In this document: positions 56,806-64,000 of the stretch, one piece after another
Numbering within the stretch: the first letter of the stretch is position 1
Layout of the letters: every line of letters starts with the position of its first letter
NCBI GenBank assembly: GCA_034509755.1
Contig: CM067539.1
Coordinates: forward strand, 55,934,513 to 55,998,512
Origin: Anisodus tanguticus
Taxonomy: Eukaryota > Streptophyta > Magnoliopsida > Solanales > Solanaceae
Direction of reading: 5' to 3'
DNA length: 64,000 bases
Position numbers and translations under genes: made by a program
Notes under the pieces: model-generated
Told to the model about the DNA's origin: nothing
Databases searched by the model: none
The model's input: the letters and a program-made list of their open reading frames with translations, nothing else

Positions 56806-57480
56806 ATCCCCTTTTTAAAGAGATTTTGGCGCACACACAAGGTGCCTACTTTTAGCAAACTTTCAGCGAAAAGATATTGCATTAGGAGAGGTAGCCTCCG
56901 CTTTGAACCTTCCCTAGTTGAATAACATCGACTTACTTATTGCGCGGTGAACGTGATGTCTTGAACCATCAGTGTTTAATATAAGCCAAGACAATGGTAC
57001 CAACACAATACCTCCCATTTATTCGTTCCTTCTTTTGTTCTGTCCGTTGTGGCCGTGGACACACTTGGATTCTTAAGTGCGCTCATTTGAGGCGGTCTGT
57101 CCTCACACTTAAATAGGTGATCTCCTACAAGGTATCCTGTTATACCCCACTTCACAAGTGTTAGGAATCATTAAAAGTTTCCCCAACCTTTACCTCAATC
57201 GTTTGAGGATTGTTAAAGGTTTAGAAGCTTAACATTTACCCACCATGTAGGTAACACTTTAATGTCTATCGCGGGAATGGCTTTGGATTCATGTTTCTTT
57301 ATGGAAATCATAATCGAAGTGCTCTTGCTTTCACTGAAGCGCTCAACTGAACCTTTTGCAGCTTAGTTTTCCCATTGAACAAAATTCTTGGGATCTCCAG
57401 TCAGTATGGTTGGGTTACCACCGCAAAGGTTCGTATTGTTTGGGTTTTTAAGCCCATTCCCCTAGACAGGCAGAACTCAT
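56806..57480 (-). other. copia-6 polypurine tract and 3' untranslated region
   Basis: Alignable with copia-2 19941-20535. The matching text includes the GCACTTAAGAATCCAAG stretch (about 57069-57085 here) and GGTAAATGTTAAG. No coding content. Confidence 0.7.
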
Positions 57481-59800
57481 GATATTCGGGTAGTCCCTTA
57501 GTTAAAGGGTTCGCTATATCATTTGATTAGTAATCAAGGAAGTGACACCCGTGATGATCAACTACCATACGGTCTCATGTCTCCGACAGATCTGACAGAT
57601 ATGTCCAGACGCCGTCATTCGTGCCCTTCCTGAAGACAATCGGCTAGCCATAGTATATAACTTCTGAAGGCGTGGGTTTCTCCCAATAAGAGACGTCCTC
57701 TAAGGAGTCGTGAAGTTACTCAACTTCTTTTATGCTTTGTTTAAAGCGATAAACTCTGATTTCATCATGAATCGGCCGATGCAAGTTTGCTTAGAGGATT
57801 TTCCAAGACCCACCATACATATTTACTTGTGGCTTTGGTGTTCTTCATAACTGATGTCTAATTTGCATCACTATTTTCTCTTAGAACCGCTGGACATCCA
57901 GAATACCATAATCTGTAGATAAGCGAATATTTTAGATATCATCATATCTGACTTAACGCCTTCTATCTTTCATTTCCAGAATCACGAGTGAACCTTAGTT
58001 TAACTGATCTGCTTTGTAGGCCGATACCAGATCGGTTGTAGTGTGTACAATACATTGAATTACATGTGACCTGCACATATCGCTCATTGTATATGGGTGC
58101 ACCATGATTCCTATCAGTTCTATGATTCATATCCATTGGTGGCTTCAACGAGACTGTCAACTATCTCACAACTGAGTTTGGAGTTATACCAGTCCGTTAG
58201 ATTTCTTAGAAATCCCAATTCCTAAGATGTCATCTGTGATACCCATATCTTTCATGACGAGACTTTTGTTTCAATATGACTTCCACTTTCAGATTGTTGG
58301 TTTTTCCAACTGTTGGCTTTCTAACTTCAGAGTCAATGTTTCTGTTGTCATATTCATTATTTCTGTTTTATCTGAAACTTCCATGACCAAAATGTAAAGA
58401 TTTCAGGGACCAAAGTAAAAGTTCAGGAAGAAGCCCAACAGTCCAACAAACCAAATCTGATCCTCCCATTCCAACTCTCCGGTTAGGAAGGTTGTTTCAA
58501 CATCCATGTCACGCCAGACTTCAATGGCCCTGGATGTTAAGCTATTCACAGGGGAGCACATGTACAAGTAGCCGAGGCCTTATACTCGTCAGTAGATCCA
58601 TCTATTTTGTACTCACTTTTGAGTATCCTCTTTCACAACCCAAAGGTTCTTTTCCTGGAGGAAGGTCATCCATTACACAAGTATGGTTCTATATGATGGA
58701 ATCTATTTCTCTCTGTAGCTTCTTTCCAAAGCAGCGCTTCGGGAGATGATAATTCTCTGTGAATTGTCCATGGTTCGCTCTCAACCATACAAGCTAGAAG
58801 GCCTGGAACAAGTTTTTGTCCCCTCTTTGCTCCATCTCAGTTCAACGTCTAGAATCCCTGAGTTCTGTAGATTTGGAACATTAAGTTTCGGATAGTTAGC
58901 AACTTCCGAGTCATGTAGCTCTGGAACTTCTAGTTCCGGACAATCAGGCACTCGCGGGTTCTTGTTAACCTCGAGCAATTACTTTTTTTTCCTTCTCAAA
59001 GAAAGTTATCTTCAAAGAATTCGGCATTCTTTAACACCAAGAGGCGATAAGCACTACTGTTATTTGCAGATCCAGTGGATATGCAATTTATAGTCTTAGG
59101 TCCAACTTGACCTATTTTGGTATTCCAACTTCTGCCAAGATACCCCACATCACAATATTTGTATATGGGATCATTTCCATGTTTCACGCGGAGGGTTATC
59201 CTTATCCTTATGCGTAGTTCTGTTGAGAATTACATTAGCAGTAAGGATCACCTTGCCCCACATGTTTTGGGCGTACGACTTTGCGCTTGGCTAGCATCGT
59301 TAGACTGAGGTGAGTAATGAGCAGTCGTTTGATGAACGATGCTTCACATTCTCCCCCTCTATCACTATGAATTTCACAAAGTACTTGTCTCCCCCCTCTA
59401 TTTTGTATAAACTTCAAATCACCCATGTAGGTGTGACTAAGTTCTAGAGGAGCGGTGCTTCTTTCGCTATTCCTTTGATGGAATGGAAAGGTGATTTTGC
59501 CTCTTCACCTACTTCACATTCATTTTGAGGGTTTATGTTGACAGAAGGCAACAATCTCAACTTTGTTAGCTTTTGAATGGCTTTCTATTTCACGTGTATT
59601 GATCTATAATGGCATAGATACACGGATTACAAATATATCATTCATTTAGCTACAGACATTCTGTACCATTCTTAGTTATTACAGACTTGTTGGACTAGTC
59701 TCAAACCAGCTTTGACCAATAGCGTCCCTTAAACCAAGTTTGGGACATGTATCACCTCATTTTAGAGTGATCCTATTCCCTGAAGTCCTATTGAGGACAA
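57481..59800 (-). pseudogene. copia-6 integrase, RT and RNase H remnants
   Basis: Scattered recognisable pieces. 59235-59426 gives VLCEIHSDRGGECEASF, the integrase second-Asp block, matching copia-2 SDRGGEY. 58996-59187 gives KIGQVGPKTINCISTGSANN and SSAYRLLVLKNAEFFEDNFL, matching the copia-2 piece at 17980-18140. RT text lies near 58480-58740, in reverse, equivalent to copia-2 18430-18700. RNase H text, including an IADPFTKG-like tail, lies near 57500-57870. None is open over more than ~65 codons. The element has clearly been inactive for a long time, or is a heavily mutated copy. Confidence 0.75.
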
Positions 59801-59889
59801 CCTCTCCAACCCCTTCTACTTTAGAGGTGGCGTTGCTTCACATGAATAACCTCTTGTCCGTGGTTGGGGCAAAACTGGATCATATGTGA

Positions 59890-60250
59890 TCTGGATACTC
59901 TAGCCCACTCCAGTTGCTTTGGCAGACTGAGTGTCCAATTTCTTTTCTTCCTTTCTTTTGGCCTTCAGATCATTTAAGAATGGAAACTTTGGTCCACCTC
60001 ACTAGGTGTCCATTACTTTTCTGCCTTACTTTTGGCCTTTAGATCATTTAAGACTTGGAAATTCTTGCCCACCTCACTAGGTGTCCAATATCATCCTATC
60101 AACTGAATTCTGGCCCACTCCAGTCGCCCGTAGGCTTTGTACGACTAAGTGTCCAATATCATCTTATTAAATGTATTCTGGCCCACTCCAGTTGCTCGTA
60201 GGCTTTGTATGACTGAGTGTCCAATATCATCCTATCAAATGAATGATCTT
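59890..60250 (-). repeat. Tandem ~70-80-bp repeats in copia-6
   Basis: Imperfect tandem units containing GCCCACTCCAGTTGCTCGTA and GACTGAGTGTCCAATATCAT. Clear copies start at about 60112 and 60179, with related CCCACCTCACTAGGTGTCCA units at 59994-60015 and 60068-60092. A further diverged copy lies at 60640-60665. No such block is present at the matching place in copia-2. Confidence 0.7.
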
Positions 60251-60699
60251 CTATCAGATAGTGTGATAAGTTCAACGTCTTAAGATAAGCCATTATCTTT
60301 TAGTCTTCTTCCCTTGTGATTGGTGCCCAGGGAAATCCCTGGCGCTTACTTAAGAGTAGTAACAGTTTTCGCACAGTCAGTGGATCTCTCTCCTTCGTAT
60401 GTGCAAACATACTTTACACACTTTTAATAATTACACCAAAAGAATTAATCTTTTAAGTTTTGTTTACAATAGTCCAATCTTTAACCGAAGGAAGGAGATT
60501 CAATATCTGATTTTAGAGTGTAGGGAATATAAGTTTTTAATGAAAATATTCCCAGCTTTGCTTTACACACTTTTATTCAGTTATTAACTAAACATTTTAT
60601 TGATAAGGAATTATTAACTTAGACCTTTTGAATTCTAGCCCACTTCAGTTAGACTGGGTGTCCATATCCTCCTTACTATAATTCGGATCCTCTGTCTGG

Positions 60700-61085
60700 G
60701 ATAGATATAAGACTTTTGCTATATGATAAATATTATCTTCAGCCTTCTCCTCTTGTCCCAGTTGAGATCCTCACCCTCTCGCGGACGCTTGTTTCTACCA
60801 CCCTCGGGAGCGGTGACACCAACTCGTCCTTGATCTTTAGCCGTACTAGCATGACTATCAGCAGTATCTTGAAGCTCAGCATCAGATCCAAAGATCCCAC
60901 CTTTGACGGAAACAGACTTGTAACTGTCGTCAAAGAGAGAACCATAACTAGGACCAATCTTGAAAGTACGGTTGTTGTTTGAACTGTCAACAGAACTATT
61001 TTCAAGAAGAAAACCACAGCCAGATTTGGTCACACACTTGTCGACCAACATCTTTCGAATCACTAACACAAATCTTGTCTTAAAT
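60700..61085 (-). pseudogene. copia-6 N-terminal ORF region
   Basis: The first coding region after the 5' LTR has a 129-codon open frame (60719-61108) with a start inside the LTR end. It shows PSYGSLFDDSYKSVSVKGGI and GRVGVTAPEGGRNKRPREGE, a low-complexity Ser/Asp/Gly-rich text ending in a basic patch (NWDKRRRLKII). It does not match the gag of copia-2, which starts at the equivalent place. I do not recognise it. It may be a transduced or replaced segment, or simply mutated non-coding sequence. Confidence 0.45.
61071..61085 (-). other. copia-6 post-LTR segment
   Basis: On the minus strand the LTR is followed by ATTTAAGACAAGATT, the same as copia-2 15767-15782 apart from one base in the T run. 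Again there is no TGGTATCAGAGC. Confidence 0.65.
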
Positions 61086-62210
61086 TGTTGGAATATGTAA
61101 AGCAACAACGGAAATAGTAAATAACTATTACAGTGATCGAAAAGATAAACAACAAAGAGGACAACAACAAGTTGTCAATATCTTGATCTTTAAGTGAAAC
61201 TTCAAATATGGAACTTGTATTTGGAAATACAAGAACATGAACTGCTACACTTGTGACTTGTAGATCCGCTGAGAATACGAACGGTTAGAGTCATTCATCT
61301 GTTAAGTTAACACTGAAACACTTAGCAACCAATTAGATAAACACAACACCACCGGCTGAGTCGAGAGATGGCTCTCTGTCTTTAAGCCAAGATTGCCCAC
61401 ATATATAGGCTTTACGGAAGTGTGGACAATAGTCTCCCAAGATGAAACAACAAACTATCAAGTGTGCAAAGCCTACACAAATGATCTCAGCGAAGAACAC
61501 GAATAATGAAGATTGCTAAGAGAAGGATTGGTATCAGGAAAATCTGATCTCTTTGTGGTGTTGTGAACGTGTTTTTCGGTTCATATGTTCTTTTATAGAA
61601 TTGAGCCAAAGGCCTCAATTTATAGGTGTGCAAGATGGTCTCTTCAAGTGCCCATGTAATGGTTATTTAAATTCCATACAATGGCCCTTTAAACCACCAA
61701 CTAATGCAGCCAAATAATGGCTGAGTTATTTGGCTGAGTTATGGAGGAAAAACTGTCAAGTTAATGCTCCAAAACCCCTCCATAATCAGCCAAAATTTTG
61801 GACTTCCGTCGAGCAAACACTGCCTGGGAAGCGCCGCGGCACTGCAGCATTTAGCGTCGCGGCGCCGCGACTCCAGAAACCAAAAATTGGAATTAGCGCC
61901 GCCGAGCTACAAGGGGGGTCGCGGCCCTTCTCGGCTCCGCGACCCTTTCCGACCGGTTCCATCTTACACTTCGCACAATCCTTCCTGCGTTTACCAACGT
62001 GGAACACTTGTTATTTATCCAATAATCATCCATCATTTTATGTCTCAAACATTTCACTTACGTATCAATATCTTTTTCATTAACGAAATTTATGATACTT
62101 GGCACTAAGATTGCACGTGTGTGAAAATGATATTTCCGGCGTGCGGGGCCCAATTGTTCGAGTCATAAATAATGGGATAAACTTAATTCCACGTTAGTAA
62201 ATTTTCAATA
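61086..62210 (-). repeat. copia-6 5' LTR (1125 bp)
   Basis: Minus-strand 5' LTR. It begins (right end) TATTGAAAATTTACTAACG, with TG mutated to TA, and ends (left) CATATTCCAACA. The CpG-dense patch lies at about 61830-61945. Compared with the 3' LTR it has a small duplication, GCTGAGTTATTTGGCTGAGT (61720-61741). Confidence 0.88.
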
Positions 62211-63403
62211 GTATATTGTTATTCTCAAGTTTGGCGTATTTTTACTATTTGGACTAATAGCCTATAACATAAACTAATGATAAAAGAGGAACACAAAAAT
62301 CACAATGAAATAGAACACCAAAACAACAAAAACATGTGATAACATTTTATTGCGTGAAAAAGTTCTAATTATGAAAGATAGTGTGGGTAACAATAATAAT
62401 GTAAAAAGAATAATATAATTAGTGCTAAGTATATCTAACATAGAATAATAAAATATTTAATCCTTTAATGTTTTAAAAATTTTAAGTTAAATTTTTATTA
62501 TATAAATTTGGTTAGGATGTCGAGGGCTTGATTTAGAATATAGGTAGCTATATGGGTTGAGTTGATCTGCAAAAAAAATCGATAACTTCATTAGTCAGAT
62601 GCATTATAAAATATTCAAAGTCAGTGATGATTCTGAAGAAGTATATTTAGTTAAATATTAAATTTTTATTTTACTTCTAGAAATTAGTTTTTGTCTTGAA
62701 CAAGATGTTTTTTCGCACTATTTATATTTTCTAGTGTAAAATAATTTTCTATTAGTACTATTTTATAGTTATAAGTGCTTGAAACTAAACCATTTGAAAT
62801 CTTGAATATTGAAAATATAATTTAAATTGTGTAGATTCGCAAAGCTCACGGTGATGGTGGCATTAGGCAAATTAAAAAATTAAATTGTGGGCATTACTAA
62901 GATTTTAAGATGAATTCAAATTTTTTGCAGTTCAACTTCTTTCATATTATTACAATTTTGTGTTAGTATAATTTCTTAATCGGTTAGCACTATTCAAGAT
63001 GATCATACGTAAAGTCAAAATTATTACATTTTTCTCTCTTTTTTTGAAACAATCCGCGCATTGCGCCGGTATTTATATTAATTTTACCTTTAGAAATCAG
63101 AATTGTATCACATAAATAAGTACAGAAGGAGTAGTACTGATTTTGCAATATTTAAAATATATGCTAAAAAAATTCAATATTTTATTATGCTTTAACTTCC
63201 TACGATTTTTATGTTTTTTTACAACTTTTAAAATTATATCTTATTTTTGTAAATTTATTAATTGACAAAATTTTAAGGTTCGTATATACGACTTAAGCTT
63301 CTTGCACTGATCCTGCCTTTTAAGACACAGACCGTAAAAATAAATTAATGGTAGAAAACGTTTTCTGTTTAATGGATAGTATATAATACAAATTTGATTT
63401 TTT
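62211..63403. other. AT-rich intergenic DNA
   Basis: No recognised coding content. At about 63105-63135 ATCACATAAATAAGTACAGA with AGGAGTAGTACT resembles the eroded right end of a Stowaway MITE, but no left end was found. Confidence 0.45.
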
Positions 63404-63602
63404 TGTTAGAGTAATTATGGGGATATCCCATAATTACCTCTCATTTATTATACTTGATAATTTAATATATTGCAATTATTATGATTGTAATTAGTATCAT
63501 ATAATTTAGGTAAGGTAGATTAGTCTTCCATAATTCAAGCTTAGGATGATTGTATATATATTGTATCTTTGGAAAATATTAATCAAGGGATTAATCTTTA
63601 CA
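63404..63602 (+). repeat. copia-7 5' LTR (199 bp)
   Basis: Begins TGTTAGAGTAATTATGGGG and ends AATCTTTACA, followed at once by TAGTATCAAGAGTC. Contains a TATATATA box at 63553-63560. The lack of a second LTR in the window means that the ends rest on the start/end motif and the primer site. Confidence 0.8.
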
Positions 63603-63616
63603 TAGTATCAAGAGTC
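63603..63616 (+). other. copia-7 primer-binding site (tRNA-Met type)
   Basis: TAGTATCAAGAGTC directly after the LTR; resembles TGGTATCAGAGC with one change and one inserted base. Confidence 0.7.
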
Positions 63617-63854
63617 AAGGATCATTTGCTCTAATTCTAAACTCTCCCACCGAATTCTCTCCCTTTCTTCTCCTAAAATTTTCGGGCCCCCTCTCCTAAA
63701 ACCCTAAACAACTTCTTCCTCCACACAAAACCCTAGCCGAAACCCTAATACCACCCCCTCGGCTAGCTTCTACCCCAGACCCTAAGGGGTTTTTCCACAA
63801 CCAACACATTAAACACTATTTCTTTCATTCTCTAGTTTGATTTCTTGTGGACTA

Positions 63855-64000
63855 ATGGCCGAAAAACAAACATTTCATTCCGCTCCTGCCGTTAATAACG
63901 TCAAGAATTTTATCTCCATAACTCTTGAAATGGAGAAAGGGCAAGTATACCTCTTGGGCAAAACTTTTTAAAATTCATTGTCGCTCTTATGAGGTGATTG
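63855..64000 (+). pseudogene. copia-7 gag N-terminus
   Basis: The ATG at 63855-63857 opens MAEKQTFHSAPAVNNVKNFI then SITLEMEKGQ, the conserved start of plant copia gag. At about 63940 an extra base shifts the frame: the following codons in another frame read YTSWAKLFKIHCRSYEV, the continuation expected from copia-3 (SSWAELFKIH). The original frame reaches a TAA shortly after (63968-63970). The leader between the primer site and this ATG is unusually rich in CCCTAA/CCCT text (63690-63790), not telomeric in period. Confidence 0.8.

Larger units (their letters stand above)
55699..62210 (-). mobile_element. copia-6: degenerate relative of copia-2
   Basis: A minus-strand Ty1-copia element with LTRs at 55699-56805 and 61086-62210. 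They match each other and the copia-2 LTRs, including the start TGTTTGAAATTTACTAATG and the CpG-dense patch. The internal region (56806-61085) is heavily mutated and only fragments of integrase, RT and RNase H can be read. The flanking pentamers TGATA (55694-55698) and GTATA (62211-62215) do not match well. The order in minus orientation is gag, integrase, RT, RNase H. Confidence 0.87.
63404..64000 (+). mobile_element. copia-7: 5' end of a Ty1-copia element
   Basis: LTR, primer site, pyrimidine-rich leader and the start of gag, cut by the window edge. The N-terminus of gag matches that of copia-3 (NNxKNFIxITLEMEK), so it belongs to the same group as copia-3, -4 and -5, in opposite orientation. 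Confidence 0.85.

Noticed and set aside
63690..63790. CCCTAAA-like text, possible telomeric repeat
   Set aside because: The repeats are irregular, and the text lies between a copia primer site and its gag start. It is a leader sequence with chance similarity.

Overview
This is nuclear plant DNA, most likely from a solanaceous species. It is AT-rich, has no cellular gene I can name, and is built almost entirely from transposable elements and their remains. Solanaceae is suggested by a tRNA-derived SINE of the TS/SolS type (3201-3363, minus), Stowaway MITEs with the family's typical ends (5779-5932, 6759-7000), an RTE-clade LINE tail ending in TTG repeats (40404-41434), and a fragment of an integrated caulimovirid.

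Layout. 1-2273: 3' end of a Ty1-copia element (copia-1, plus) with a ~1.4 kb LTR. 2274-7487: old intergenic DNA with a SINE, a MULE/hAT-like MITE, two Stowaways and small tandem repeats. 7488-21425: copia-2 (plus), its 5' LTR split at 8062-15384 by a minus-strand Ty3-gypsy element that keeps gag and protease but lacks RT and integrase. 21426-21880: a gypsy LTR end with a primer-binding site. 22053-33927: four head-to-tail copies of a ~2.97 kb unit holding the 3' half of a minus-strand Ty1-copia element (copia-3). The rest of that element follows at 33928-35904. 36408-39937: a nearly complete hAT transposon with a decayed transposase. 40404-41910: an RTE LINE tail and a SINE with a 13-bp target-site duplication. 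42700-45752: 5' half of copia-4 (minus). 47139-51404: copia-5 (minus), cut off in gag and directly joined to a caulimovirid fragment (51405-55017, minus). 55699-62210: copia-6 (minus), a degenerate relative of copia-2. 63404-64000: LTR and start of gag of copia-7 (plus), which runs off the window.

Nothing here looks like a working cellular gene or operon. Every element ORF long enough to judge carries a stop, frameshift or truncation. The interest is structural. The gypsy insertion ends in two inverted U3 ends inside a normal-looking target-site duplication. The copia-3 half-element was amplified as DNA after it had already lost its RNase H frame. A CpG-dense LTR module recurs in otherwise unrelated LTR families. 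Copia-2 and copia-6 lack a recognisable tRNA primer site and carry a post-LTR segment complementary to their own LTR. The caulimovirid fragment spans the virus's intergenic promoter and primer region.

All lineage names below the superfamily level are judgements from motifs read by eye. No database search was run.
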